Positions 17,773 through 27,790 of a DNA stretch of 64,000 bases are shown here, piece after piece. The position numbers and the translations under genes were made by a program. Under the pieces are notes generated by a model. The model saw only the letters and a program-made list of their open reading frames with translations. It searched no databases and was not told the origin of the DNA. Source of the DNA: Oscillibacter sp. (GTDB lineage: Bacteria > Bacillota > Clostridia > Oscillospirales > Oscillospiraceae); the NCBI RefSeq assembly GCF_028693505.1, contig NZ_JAQUVF010000010.1, positions 1 through 64,000 on the forward strand, given 5' to 3'. How positions within the stretch are numbered: position 1 is the first letter of the stretch; the number at the start of each line of letters is the position of its first letter.

Positions 17773-19500
17773 ATGGATTTCATGCAAGAATACGAAAAGT
17801 GGCTGGCCAGCCCCGCCCTCTCTGCGGCGGAACGCGCTGAACTGGAGGCCATCCGGAACGATCCCCGGGAGATCGAGGCCCGTTTTTATGCGCCTCTGGA
17901 ATTCGGCACCGCCGGTTTGCGGGGCACCATGTGTACCGGACTGCACAACATGAACCTCCACGTGATCCGCTGGGCCACCCAGGGCTTTGCCGACGTCATC
18001 GCCGCTGAGGGCGAGGCGGGAAAGCGCCGGGGCGTCGCCATCTGCATGGACTGCCGCAACCACTCCATGGACTTTGCCCGGGCCGCTGCGGAGGTGTGCG
18101 CCGCCAGCGGCATCCACGTGCGCATTTTCGAGTCCCTGCGCCCCACGCCCGAGCTGAGCTTCGCCGTGCGGGAGTACGGCTGCCAGGCGGGCATCAACGT
18201 CACCGCCAGCCATAATCCGAAGGAATACAACGGCTACAAGGTCTACTGGGAGGACGGCGCCCAGCTGCCGCCCCACCACGCCGACGCCATTGCCAAGCGG
18301 CTGGGCGAGATCGACATTTTCACCGGCATCCGCACCATGCCCTATGACGAGGCCGTGAAGGCGGGCCTTGTGGAGGTTTTGGGCGCGGAAACGGACGAAA
18401 AATTCCTCGCCAACGTCATGGCGCAGGTCAACGACAAAGAGACCGTTTCCAAGGTGGCGGACACCTTCAAGGTGGTCTACACCCCCTTCCACGGCACCGG
18501 CTACCGTCTGATTCCGGAGGCGCTGCGCCGTCTTGGCATCAAGCACCTCTACTGCGTGCCGGAGCAGATGGCGATAGACGGAAACTTCCCCACCGTCGTC
18601 TCCCCCAACCCGGAAAACCCCGAGGGGTTTTATCTCGCGGTGGACCTTGCCAAGCGGGAGGGCGCCGATTTCATCGTAGGCTCCGACCCCGACGCGGACC
18701 GGGTGGGCGTCATGGTGCGGACCAAGTCCGGCGAATTCAAGGTCATTTCCGGCAACCAGACCGGCGTATTGCTGCTGGATTACCTGATCGGCGCTATGAA
18801 GCGCTCCGGCCGGATGCCGGAAAAGGCCGTGGCGCTGAAAACCATCGTCACCACAGAAATGGCCCGCAAGGTGGCGGAGGTCAACGGCCTTTCCTGCTTT
18901 GACACCTTCACCGGCTTCAAGTTCCTGGCGGAGAAAAAGGATCGGCTGGAGCGCACCGGCGAGGGCAAAGTGATCTTCTCCTACGAGGAGTCCTACGGCT
19001 ACATGCTGGGCGACTATGTCCGGGACAAGGACGCCGTCACCGCCTCCCTGCTGCTGACGGAAATGGCCGCATGGTATGCCTCTCAGGGCCTGACGCTATC
19101 TGACGCCATGGACGCGCTGTATGAAAAATACGGGCATTTTGCCGAAAAGACCCACAATCTGGTCATGCCCGGACTGGATGGGTTGAAGGACATGGCAGCG
19201 CTGATGGAGTCCCTGCGCAGCGCCCCTCCCGCCCAGCTCTCCGGCGTCAGGACCGCCGTTTGGAAGGATTATCAGGACGGTTCCGTCACGAACTGCGCCA
19301 CCGGCGCGAAATCCGCCATGGAGCTTTCCGGGTCCAACGTGCTGCGCTTTGAGATGGCCGACGGAACCTCCGTCATCGTCCGCCCCTCCGGCACGGAGCC
19401 GAAGATCAAGGTCTACATCCTGACCCAGGGCAAAACCGCCGACGAGGCCGCCGCCAACCTCAAAAAGTACGGCGAGTGGGTGGATACCCTGAAAAAATAA
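17773..19500 (+). CDS. phospho-sugar mutase (phosphoglucomutase/phosphomannomutase)
   Basis: TASHNPKEYNGYKVYW, DPDADRVGVMV, RPSGTEPKIKVY. Confidence 0.93.
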   Translation: MDFMQEYEKWLASPALSAAERAELEAIRNDPREIEARFYAPLEFGTAGLRGTMCTGLHNMNLHVIRWATQGFADVIAAEGEAGKRRGVAICMDCRNHSMDFARAAAEVCAASGIHVRIFESLRPTPELSFAVREYGCQAGINVTASHNPKEYNGYKVYWEDGAQLPPHHADAIAKRLGEIDIFTGIRTMPYDEAVKAGLVEVLGAETDEKFLANVMAQVNDKETVSKVADTFKVVYTPFHGTGYRLIPEALRRLGIKHLYCVPEQMAIDGNFPTVVSPNPENPEGFYLAVDLAKREGADFIVGSDPDADRVGVMVRTKSGEFKVISGNQTGVLLLDYLIGAMKRSGRMPEKAVALKTIVTTEMARKVAEVNGLSCFDTFTGFKFLAEKKDRLERTGEGKVIFSYEESYGYMLGDYVRDKDAVTASLLLTEMAAWYASQGLTLSDAMDALYEKYGHFAEKTHNLVMPGLDGLKDMAALMESLRSAPPAQLSGVRTAVWKDYQDGSVTNCATGAKSAMELSGSNVLRFEMADGTSVIVRPSGTEPKIKVYILTQGKTADEAAANLKKYGEWVDTLKK

Positions 19501-19558
19501 GCGCCGCTGCGTTGGACGGCTTTCCCCACGCAGCCCAAGATCAGAAAGGACACACCTT

Positions 19559-19945
19559 ATGAAAATTGCAGTCACCTATGAAAACGGCAGCGTTTTCGGC
19601 CATTTCGGCCACACCGAGCAGTTCAAGATTTACGACGTGGAAAACGGCTCTGTCGCCTCCGCGCAGATCGTCCCCACCAACGGCAGCGGCCACGGCGCGC
19701 TGGCTGGATTTCTGGCGGAGCACGGCGTGGAGGCCCTGATCTGCGGCGGCATCGGCGGCGGCGCGCAGGAAGCGCTCTCGCAGACCGGTATCCGGCTCTA
19801 CGCCGGCTGTGCCGGAAACGCCGACGAGCGGGTGGCGGAGCTTTTGGGCGGCACGCTCGCCTTTGCCGAGGGAGCCACCTGCGACCACCACCACGAAGAG
19901 GGCCATCACTGCGGTGGGCACGAGCACACCTGCGGTCATTGCTGA
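19559..19945 (+). CDS. NifB/NifX-family (dinitrogenase iron-molybdenum cofactor-like) protein with His/Cys-rich tail
   Basis: MKIAVTYENGSVFGHFGHTEQFKIYD; tail CDHHHEEGHHCGGHEHTCGHC. Confidence 0.85.
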   Translation: MKIAVTYENGSVFGHFGHTEQFKIYDVENGSVASAQIVPTNGSGHGALAGFLAEHGVEALICGGIGGGAQEALSQTGIRLYAGCAGNADERVAELLGGTLAFAEGATCDHHHEEGHHCGGHEHTCGHC

Positions 19946-19995
19946 TCGTCAAAGCGCGCGCTGTCAAATGTCCCGGTCTAATAAGAATGTCTTTA

Positions 19996-20036
19996 AAACG
20001 GCAGCAATGGAGCGCTTCCATGCTGCCGTTTTTTTA
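19996..20036 (+). terminator. intrinsic terminator
   Basis: AACGGCAGCAATGGAGCGCTTCCATGCTGCCGTTTTTTT. Confidence 0.85.
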
Positions 20037-20203
20037 AAGGTTTGGGATACATCCCGGCACAGATGATATTTGAAAGACAAATGGGAAAATTGCTTGGCTG
20101 CTATACTCCGTCTCCCCCTAAGACGCACTCGTTAACTTTTTGCCCCATAATTTCCGGCAAAGCGCATATACTTTCTTGAGAACTTTACCGGAAAGGACGC
20201 ACT

Positions 20204-20851
20204 ATGATGGAACAACACGCTCCCTTTTCCCTGCCACCGCTGCCCTACGGCTACGATGCGCTGACGCCGCAGCTGGACGAGCGGACGATGCACTTTCATC
20301 ACGACAAGCATTTTGCCGCCTATGTGGACAATCTGAACCGCCTGCTAAGCGACCACCCGGAATACCAGACGTGGACGCTGGAGGAGCTATGCCAAAACTG
20401 GCAGAGCCTGCCTGAGAGCATTCGGCAGGGCGTTCGCAACAACGCCGGCGGCGTTTACAACCACGACCTCTATTTCCGCACGCTCTCGCCCACGCCGGCC
20501 TCCTCCCCCCTTGGCGCGCTGGAAGGCGCCATTGCCCGGGATTTCGGCGATCTGCCCGCGCTCAAAACCGCCTTGAAAACGGCGGCGCTGGGGCAGTTTG
20601 GCTCCGGCTGGGCGTGGCTCACCAGCGACGACGACGGGCGCTTATCCATCCGCAGCACGCCCAATCAGGATACGCCCCTGCCGCTGCATCCCCTGACGTG
20701 CTGCGACGTTTGGGAGCACGCCTACTACCTTCAGTACCAAAACCGGCGGGGCGACTATTTTGAAAGCTGGTGGCAGCTGGTGGGCTGGCCGCAGCTGACA
20801 GAGCAGTACGCAAGCTGGATGGACCACCGTCCCCGGCACCCGCAGCCCTGA
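20204..20851 (+). CDS. superoxide dismutase (Fe/Mn)
   Basis: LPPLPYGYDALTPQLDERTMHFHHDKHFAAYVDNLN; CCDVWEHAYYLQYQNRRGDY. Confidence 0.92.
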   Translation: MMEQHAPFSLPPLPYGYDALTPQLDERTMHFHHDKHFAAYVDNLNRLLSDHPEYQTWTLEELCQNWQSLPESIRQGVRNNAGGVYNHDLYFRTLSPTPASSPLGALEGAIARDFGDLPALKTALKTAALGQFGSGWAWLTSDDDGRLSIRSTPNQDTPLPLHPLTCCDVWEHAYYLQYQNRRGDYFESWWQLVGWPQLTEQYASWMDHRPRHPQP

Positions 20852-20952
20852 GCGCCGCTTCAGGGAGTCCCTGATTGCGGACCGCGTGCGCCCAGCGCGA
20901 TTGTTTTCCCCCTCCAAAACGTGCGCGGGAATCGAAGCAGAGGTTCATCGTC

Positions 20953-20982
20953 AAAAGCGGGCCGGTAACCGGCCCGCTTTTT
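20953..20982. terminator. intrinsic terminator
   Basis: AAAAGCGGGCCGGTAACCGGCCCGCTTTTTG. Confidence 0.85.
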
Positions 20983-21072
20983 GTGCATCCTACTCTGGAA
21001 ATACCCGTTGACAATTCCGGTGATTTCCGATAGTATAATAAGTCGAATGAAAAAAGAGGAAGGAGAGCCTAT

Positions 21073-22359
21073 ATGAGTCTGCTGCTGACCGGCGGAGCCG
21101 TTTTTTTGAATGGCGCGTTTCGAAATACCGACGTAGCGATCAACGAGGGTCGTATTGTTTCCGTTTCCCCCACTCTTCCCCGGGAAGGGTTTTCCGTGAT
21201 TGAATTGCATAATCAGCTCCTTGTTCCAGGTTTCGTTGATGTTCATGTTCATCTTCGAGAGCCTGGTTTTTCTTATAAGGAAACCATCTTTTCCGGCACG
21301 GCGGCTGCCGCCCGCGGCGGATACACCGCCGTATGTGCCATGCCCAACCTGAAGCCCGTGCCGGACAACATGGAGCACTTGCAGGTGCAGCTGGACGCCA
21401 TCGCCAAAAACGGCAAAATCCACGTCTACCCCTACGGGGCCATCACCCGGGACGAACAGGGCGAAACCTTGGCGGACTTTGCCGCTATGGCGCCCTTTGT
21501 GGCGGGCTTTTCCGATGACGGAAAGGGCGTCCAGTCCGAAGAGCGGATGCTTCAGGCCATGCTTCTGGCCAAGTCGGTGGACAGGCCCATCGTGGCCCAC
21601 AGCGAGGACAACACGCTGCTGCCCAAGGGCTGGTGCGTCCATGACGGGGAATACGCCCGCGCCAACGGATTGATTGGAAATCCCTCCGAGAGCGAATGGC
21701 GTCAGGTGGAGCGGGATCTGCGGCTGGTCCGGGAGACGGGCTGCCGCTATCACCTGTGCCACATCTCCACCAAGGAATCCGTGGCGCTGATCCGGCAGGC
21801 CAAGGCGGAGGGGCTGCCGGTCTCCTGCGAGACCGGGCCGCACTACCTGCTGCTTTGCGACGCTGACCTGCAAAACGAGGGGCGCTTTCGCATGAACCCG
21901 CCCATCCGCTCCAGCGCGGACCGGGACGCCCTGCTGGAGGGACTGCTGGACGGCACCATCGACTGCATCGCCACCGATCACGCCCCCCACTCCGCCCAGG
22001 AAAAGAGCGGGTCCCTGCAAGAAAGTCTCAACGGCATTGTGGGGCTGGAGTGCGCCTTTTCGGTGCTCTACACCCAGCTGGTGGAAACCGGGGTCGTGCC
22101 ACTGGAACTTCTTCTGCGGGCAATGTGCGTGACGCCCCGGCGTCTTTTTGGCCTGCCCGGCGGCGAGATCGCCCCCGGTGAGATCGCCGATCTCACGGTG
22201 CTGGACGTGAACCGCCCCCACGTGGTGAACGCCGCCGATTTTCGCTCCCTGGGGCATGCCACCCCCTTCGACGGCTGGGGCGTATCCGCCGCCGTGGCCA
22301 TGACCATTTGCGGCGGAGAGGTCGTCTACGCGGATCTTGCGCAGCAGGAGGCACTATGA
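21073..22359 (+). CDS. pyrC: dihydroorotase
   Basis: VDVHVHLREPGF, DCIATDHAPHS motifs. Confidence 0.93.
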   Translation: MSLLLTGGAVFLNGAFRNTDVAINEGRIVSVSPTLPREGFSVIELHNQLLVPGFVDVHVHLREPGFSYKETIFSGTAAAARGGYTAVCAMPNLKPVPDNMEHLQVQLDAIAKNGKIHVYPYGAITRDEQGETLADFAAMAPFVAGFSDDGKGVQSEERMLQAMLLAKSVDRPIVAHSEDNTLLPKGWCVHDGEYARANGLIGNPSESEWRQVERDLRLVRETGCRYHLCHISTKESVALIRQAKAEGLPVSCETGPHYLLLCDADLQNEGRFRMNPPIRSSADRDALLEGLLDGTIDCIATDHAPHSAQEKSGSLQESLNGIVGLECAFSVLYTQLVETGVVPLELLLRAMCVTPRRLFGLPGGEIAPGEIADLTVLDVNRPHVVNAADFRSLGHATPFDGWGVSAAVAMTICGGEVVYADLAQQEAL

Positions 22360-23093
22360 AAAAATCATTTTTTACGCTGGAACACGCCCGGCAGCTGACG
22401 GAGGACACCTATGAAGTGGTGCTCTCGGGAGACACCTCCGCCATCACCGCGCCGGGGCAGTTTGTCAATATTGAGCTGCCGGGAAAATTTCTCCGCCGCC
22501 CCATCTCCATCTGCAACTGGACGCAGGACGCCCTGATGCTGCTGGTGAAGGTGGTGGGCGATGGCACGCGGGAGCTGGTGCGCTGCGTGCCCGGCACGGA
22601 AGTGGACGTTTTGAGCGGCCTTGGAAACGGCTTTGACCCAGCCCTTGCCGGTAGGCACCCCATCCTCGCCGGCGGCGGCATCGGCATCGCGCCGCTCTAC
22701 GGCCTTGCCCGGCGGATGCTGGAAGCGGGCCTTCCTTTCACAGTGGCGCTGGGCTTTCGGACCGGGAAGGACGCCTTTTATCTGGAGGAATTTGCCGCGC
22801 TGGGCTGCCGCCTGCTCATCGCCACGGAGGATGGGTCTCTGGGCACCCGCGGCTTTGTGACCGACTGCATCCGCAACGTGCCGGAGTGCGATTACGTACT
22901 GGCCTGCGGGCCGCTGCCCATGCTGCGAGCCGTGCACGGCCTGCCCCAGCTCACCGGCGGTCAGTTCAGCTTTGAGGCCCGGATGGGCTGCGGCTTTGGC
23001 GCCTGCATGGGCTGCACCGTCCCCACGGTGAATGGCTATAAGCGGGTGTGCAAGGACGGCCCCATTCTGTTCCGGGAGGAGATCGTATGGTAA
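22356..23093 (+). CDS. pyrK: dihydroorotate dehydrogenase electron transfer subunit
   Basis: GGGIGIAPLYGLAR; CGFGACMGC Fe-S motif; ATGA overlap with pyrC. Confidence 0.92.
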   Translation: MKKSFFTLEHARQLTEDTYEVVLSGDTSAITAPGQFVNIELPGKFLRRPISICNWTQDALMLLVKVVGDGTRELVRCVPGTEVDVLSGLGNGFDPALAGRHPILAGGGIGIAPLYGLARRMLEAGLPFTVALGFRTGKDAFYLEEFAALGCRLLIATEDGSLGTRGFVTDCIRNVPECDYVLACGPLPMLRAVHGLPQLTGGQFSFEARMGCGFGACMGCTVPTVNGYKRVCKDGPILFREEIVW

Positions 23094-24004
23094 ACTTGGA
23101 GATTTCTCTTGCGGGCGTGGCGCTGAAAAACCCCATCATCCCCGCCTCCGGCACCTTCGGCTATGGCCGGGAGTACGCCGAGGCCTATGATTTGGACGTG
23201 CTTGGCAGCTTTTCCTGGAAGGGCACCACCGCCGCTCCCCGGCTGGGCAATCCCCAGCCCCGGATTGCGGAAACGCCCTGCGGAATGCTCAACGCCGTGG
23301 GCCTTCAAAATCCCGGCATGGACGCGGTGATCGAAACGGAGGTCCCTCACATCGCGGAGATTTTCCACGGCCCCGTCATCGCCAACGTGGGCGGATTCTC
23401 CCTTGCGGAGTATGCGGAAAACTGCCGGAAGCTGGACGCGGTGGAGCAGGTGGCCATTCTGGAGGTCAACATCTCCTGCCCCAACGTCCACGCAGGCGGC
23501 AAAAATTTCGGCTGCGACCCCAAGTCCGCAGCCGAGGTGACCCGGGCGGTGAAAGCCGTCACGAACAAGCCGGTTTTCATGAAGCTGACCCCCAACGTCA
23601 CCGACATTACCGAGATCGCCCGCGCCTGCGAAGAGGCGGGGGCCGACGGACTGTGCCTCATCAACACCCTGCTGGGGATGCGCATTGACCTGCGCACCCG
23701 GCGGCCGCTGCTTGCCAACCGCACCGGCGGACTTTCCGGCCCCGCTGTGTTCCCTGTGGCGCTGCGGATGGTCTGGGACGTCTATGAGGCGGTGAAAATT
23801 CCCATCATCGGCTGCGGCGGAGTCTCCTCCGCGGAGGACGCGGCGGAGATGATGCTCGCGGGCGCCGCCGCCGTGGAGGTGGGCGCTGCCAACCTCAAGG
23901 ACCCTTACGCCTGCAAAACCATTATCGAGCGCCTGCCCGCTGTCTGTGCACAGCTGGGCGTGGACACAATTTCTGAATTGACGGGAGGAGCACATCATGG
24001 CTAA
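23087..24004 (+). CDS. pyrD: dihydroorotate dehydrogenase B catalytic subunit
   Basis: [42 protein letters not shown]. Confidence 0.93.
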   Translation: MVNLEISLAGVALKNPIIPASGTFGYGREYAEAYDLDVLGSFSWKGTTAAPRLGNPQPRIAETPCGMLNAVGLQNPGMDAVIETEVPHIAEIFHGPVIANVGGFSLAEYAENCRKLDAVEQVAILEVNISCPNVHAGGKNFGCDPKSAAEVTRAVKAVTNKPVFMKLTPNVTDITEIARACEEAGADGLCLINTLLGMRIDLRTRRPLLANRTGGLSGPAVFPVALRMVWDVYEAVKIPIIGCGGVSSAEDAAEMMLAGAAAVEVGAANLKDPYACKTIIERLPAVCAQLGVDTISELTGGAHHG

Positions 24005-24698
24005 AGACGTAATCATCGCGCTGGACTTCCCCACAGGGGAAGAGACGCTGCGGTTTCTGGACCGCTTTCCCGCCGGGGAAAAGCCCTTTGTAAAAATCGG
24101 CATGGAGCTTTTTTACGCCGAGGGGCCGGACATGGTCCGCAAAATCAAGGACCGGGGCCACAAGATCTTTCTGGACCTGAAGCTTCACGACATCCCCAAC
24201 ACGGTCAAGCGGGCCATGTCCGTTCTCTCCCGGCTGGATGTGGACATGGTGAATCTCCACGCCGCAGGCGCTTCGGAGATGATGCGCGGCGCGCTGGAGG
24301 GGCTGACCCGTCCGGACGGCAGTCGTCCGCTGCTGATTGCCGTCACCCAGCTGACCTCCACCGACCAAACCGCCTTAAAAGGCGAGCTGCTGATCGACAC
24401 CCCCATGGCGGAGACCGTTTTGTCCTACGCCAACAACGCCGCCCAAAGCGGTCTGGACGGCGTGGTCTGCTCCCCGCTGGAGGCTGCGCTGGTGAAGGAG
24501 CGCTGCGGCGCGGCGTTTCTCACCGTCACCCCGGGCATCCGCTTTGCGGACAGCGCCGTGGGCGATCAAAAGCGCATCATGACCCCGGAGAAGGCCGGAA
24601 GGTCGGGCTGCGACTACATCGTGGTGGGCCGTCCCATCACCCAGGACCCCGACCCCGTGGCTGCCTATCGCCGGGCGGTAAAGGATTTTCTCGGATAA
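23997..24698 (+). CDS. pyrF: orotidine-5'-phosphate decarboxylase
   Basis: [33 protein letters not shown]. Confidence 0.93.
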   Translation: MAKDVIIALDFPTGEETLRFLDRFPAGEKPFVKIGMELFYAEGPDMVRKIKDRGHKIFLDLKLHDIPNTVKRAMSVLSRLDVDMVNLHAAGASEMMRGALEGLTRPDGSRPLLIAVTQLTSTDQTALKGELLIDTPMAETVLSYANNAAQSGLDGVVCSPLEAALVKERCGAAFLTVTPGIRFADSAVGDQKRIMTPEKAGRSGCDYIVVGRPITQDPDPVAAYRRAVKDFLG

Positions 24699-24723
24699 CC
24701 ATTCTGTGAGGAGGATTTTTAAT

Positions 24724-25359
24724 ATGAGTATCGAACGTACCATTGCCCATGACCTTTTATCCATCGGCGCGGTGTTCCTGCGCCCCAACGACCCCTTTAC
24801 CTGGGCCTCCGGCATCAAAAGCCCCATTTACTGCGACAACCGCCTGACGCTCACCGCGCCCACCGTGCGCACCCACGTGGAAGAGGGACTGGTGGACCTC
24901 GTCTGCAAGCATTACCCCACGGCCGAGGTCCTGATGGGCACCTCTACCGCGGGCATCGCCCACGCCGCCATCGTGGGCCATCTCATGGGACTGCCCATGG
25001 GCTATGTCCGCTCCGGCAGCAAGGACCACGGCCGTCAAAACCGCATTGAAGGGAAGCTGGAAGTAGGCGCGAAGGTGGTCGTGGTGGAGGATCTGATCTC
25101 CACGGCGGGCAGCTGCATCGAGGTGGTGGAGGCCCTGCGCGAAGCCGGCGCGGAGGTGCTGGGCGTCGTGTCCATCTTCACCTACGGCCTGCAAAAGGGA
25201 CTGGACCGTCTCTCTGCCGCAGGAATTGTAAACTTTAGTCTCTCCAATTTTGACGCCGTGTGCGAAGTCGCAGCGGAGGAAGGCAAGATTCAATCGGAGG
25301 ATATTGCGCGGCTCAAGCAGTTCCGCGCCAACCCCTCTGACGAGAGCTGGATTCGATAA
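24724..25359 (+). CDS. pyrE: orotate phosphoribosyltransferase
   Basis: [25 protein letters not shown]-binding motif; [16 protein letters not shown]. Confidence 0.93.
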   Translation: MSIERTIAHDLLSIGAVFLRPNDPFTWASGIKSPIYCDNRLTLTAPTVRTHVEEGLVDLVCKHYPTAEVLMGTSTAGIAHAAIVGHLMGLPMGYVRSGSKDHGRQNRIEGKLEVGAKVVVVEDLISTAGSCIEVVEALREAGAEVLGVVSIFTYGLQKGLDRLSAAGIVNFSLSNFDAVCEVAAEEGKIQSEDIARLKQFRANPSDESWIR

Positions 25360-25370
25360 GGAGGACCACT

Positions 25371-26291
25371 ATGCCCAGAAATATCATTGACATCACCGAT
25401 CTCACCGTTGCGGAGATCGATCAGCTGATCGCCACGGCGGAGGATATCGTCGCCCATCCCGCCAAATATCAGGACGCCTGCGCCCACAAGCAGCTGGCGA
25501 CCCTCTTTTTTGAGCCTTCCACCCGCACCCGCCTCTCCTTCGAGTCCGCCATGCTGTCCCTCGGTGGCAGCACGCTGGGCTTTTCCGACGCCATGAATTC
25601 CTCCACCTCCAAGGGGGAGACCGTGGGCGACACCATCCACACCGTCAGCTGCTATGCCGACATCATCGCCATGCGCCATCCCAAGGAGGGCGCACCCTAT
25701 GCCGCCGCTCAGTTTTCCGAGGTACCCATCATCAACGCGGGCGATGGCGGTCACAACCACCCCACCCAGACGCTGACGGACCTTTTGACCATCCACCGGG
25801 AAAAGAACCGGCTGGATAATTTCACCATTGGCTTTTGCGGCGATCTGAAGTTTGGCCGGACCGTACACTCGCTGGTGAACGCTCTGAGCCGCTATGAAAA
25901 TATTCACTTCGTCCTTGTCTCCCCGCTGGAGCTGAAGCTGCCCCGCTACGTGAAGGAGGAGGCCCTGAAAAAACGGGGCATTCCCTATACCCAGACCACG
26001 GATCTGGAGTCCGTGATTCCCCAGCTGGACATCCTCTATATGACCCGCGTCCAGAAGGAGCGGTTTTTTAACGAGGAAGAGTATCTCCGCTTGAAGGACA
26101 GCTACGTGCTGACGCCGGAAAAGCTGGCGAGCGCCAAGGAGAGCCTCTCCATCCTGCATCCCCTGCCCCGGGTGAACGAAATTTCCGTGGCGGTGGACAA
26201 AGACCCCCGCGCCGCCTATTGGAAACAGGTGAAAAACGGAAAATACATCCGCATGGCGCTGATTTTGAAGCTGCTGGGCATTGAGGTTTGA
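25371..26291 (+). CDS. pyrB: aspartate carbamoyltransferase catalytic subunit
   Basis: [33 protein letters not shown]. Confidence 0.95.
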   Translation: MPRNIIDITDLTVAEIDQLIATAEDIVAHPAKYQDACAHKQLATLFFEPSTRTRLSFESAMLSLGGSTLGFSDAMNSSTSKGETVGDTIHTVSCYADIIAMRHPKEGAPYAAAQFSEVPIINAGDGGHNHPTQTLTDLLTIHREKNRLDNFTIGFCGDLKFGRTVHSLVNALSRYENIHFVLVSPLELKLPRYVKEEALKKRGIPYTQTTDLESVIPQLDILYMTRVQKERFFNEEEYLRLKDSYVLTPEKLASAKESLSILHPLPRVNEISVAVDKDPRAAYWKQVKNGKYIRMALILKLLGIEV

Positions 26292-26306
26292 AGAGAGGAG
26301 CTTAAC

Positions 26307-26732
26307 ATGAACATCGACAGTATCCAAAACGGCGTGGTTCTGGACCACATTCAAGCCGGCAAGAGCATGGACATCTACAAGTATCTGCATCTGGACGAGT
26401 TGGACTGCTCCGTCGCCATCATCAAAAACGTCCGCAGCCGCCGTATGGGCAAAAAGGACATTATTAAGATCGACTCCCCCATGGAAGTGGATTTGGACGT
26501 GCTGGGCTATATCGACGCCAATATCACCGTCAACATCATCCGCGACGGCGTGCGGATGGACAAAAAGCATCTGGAGCTGCCCCGCAAGCTCGTGAACATC
26601 ATCCGCTGCAAAAACCCCCGCTGCATCACGGTGGCGGAGCCGCAGCTGGACGCCATCTTCCTTTTGAGCGACTCGGACAAGCACACTTACCGCTGCGGCT
26701 ATTGCGACACGGAAGTGGATCGGAAATTTTAA
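26307..26732 (+). CDS. pyrI: aspartate carbamoyltransferase regulatory subunit
   Basis: C-terminal zinc site CKNPRC...YRCGYC. Confidence 0.93.
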   Translation: MNIDSIQNGVVLDHIQAGKSMDIYKYLHLDELDCSVAIIKNVRSRRMGKKDIIKIDSPMEVDLDVLGYIDANITVNIIRDGVRMDKKHLELPRKLVNIIRCKNPRCITVAEPQLDAIFLLSDSDKHTYRCGYCDTEVDRKF

Positions 26733-26734
26733 AT

Positions 26735-26839
26735 AATGTCTGCTGAAGTTTCAAAACAGCCCTGTTTTGAAACTCAAAAGAGCGATTTGCGCTCTTTTGG
26801 CAAATGCACTTCTCAAAGTGCATTTGTTCAGTGGACATT
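26735..26839. repeat. cloverleaf-like palindromic element, possible MITE or structured RNA
   Basis: Outer stem AATGTCTGCTGAA/TTCAGTGGACATT enclosing three adjacent perfect hairpins; flanking AAAT direct repeats at 26731-26734 and 26840-26843. Confidence 0.75.
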
Positions 26840-26869
26840 AAATACGGAGGGCGCGTCGCCCGCCTGAAA

Positions 26870-26906
26870 AGGAAAGCCCCCGGCTTAAGCCGGGGGCTTC
26901 TTATTT
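26870..26906. terminator. bidirectional terminator
   Basis: GAAAGCCCCCGGCTTAAGCCGGGGGCTTCTTATTT. Confidence 0.8.
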
Positions 26907-26920
26907 GTTCTTGGTTTGGC

Positions 26921-27790
26921 TCAAAGGCCCCGCCATTCCTCCGGCCGCAGGCGGCCCAAGTCATGCTCGGCGGCGTCGATGGTCCTGAGCATTGCCGCCT
27001 GATCTCCATTCAACGTGCCCTTGAGCACCAGATAGTTGCTGGCGTGGTTCATGCGAAACACGCTGCCGGGGCTATCCAGATGCTCCATCAAAAGCCGCGT
27101 CTCCCGCAGGACCTGCTTCGGGTCCAGCAGATGGAACGTTCCATCCTGCAGCCAGTCATACAGCGGCGTCTCCGGCTCCACCATCAGCGTCAGCATGCCG
27201 ATATACTCCGGATTCATGGCGTTGAAGGCTTTGGCCGTCTCCACGGCGTGCTGCTCCAGCAGCTCCGGGCCGCCAAGGCCCGTAATGGCGGTGACGGAGA
27301 GGGCAATCCCGTTTCGGCGCACCTTTTGCCCCATTTCGATGATCTCCGCCGCGCCATGCCCCTTTTTCATAAAGGTCAGCACCTCGTCGCAGCCGGACTC
27401 CAGCCCCATGTAGACCATGGTCAGACCCTTTGCCCGGAGGGTTTGCAGCTCCTCATCCGTGCGGATGCGGATGCTGGAGGGGGAGGCATAGCTGGTGACG
27501 CGCTGGCACTCCGGGAACAGCTCCCGTACGGTATCCAAGATGGTGTAAAGCTCTTCCGCTTTACGCACTAAAGCATCTCCGTCGGCAAGAAATACCTTGT
27601 CCACGTGGCGGTAGAGCTGCCGGGCCGTCCGGAAATCCTCCAGAACCTCTTCCAGCGGGCGGATGGCAAACCGCTTTTCCTTATACATGCTGCAAAAGGC
27701 GCAGGTATTGTGGCTGCACCCGTAGGTCACCTGAACGATCAGGCTGTACGCCTCGGAGGGCGGACGGTAAACGCTGCCGTAATATCTCAT
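26921..27790 (-). CDS. radical SAM protein
   Basis: YGCSHNTCAFCSMYKEKRF Fe-S motif with CX4CX2C spacing; start MRYYGSVYRPP overlaps upstream stop by ATGA. Confidence 0.85.
   Translation of the reverse strand: MRYYGSVYRPPSEAYSLIVQVTYGCSHNTCAFCSMYKEKRFAIRPLEEVLEDFRTARQLYRHVDKVFLADGDALVRKAEELYTILDTVRELFPECQRVTSYASPSSIRIRTDEELQTLRAKGLTMVYMGLESGCDEVLTFMKKGHGAAEIIEMGQKVRRNGIALSVTAITGLGGPELLEQHAVETAKAFNAMNPEYIGMLTLMVEPETPLYDWLQDGTFHLLDPKQVLRETRLLMEHLDSPGSVFRMNHASNYLVLKGTLNGDQAAMLRTIDAAEHDLGRLRPEEWRGL

Noticed and set aside
20860-22257. 465-aa minus-strand ORF opposite pyrC
   Set aside because: Shadow ORF; dihydroorotase on the plus strand has all family motifs.
25290-26684. 464-aa minus-strand ORF opposite pyrB/pyrI
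   Set aside because: Shadow ORF spanning two real genes; low-complexity His/Val/Asp composition.
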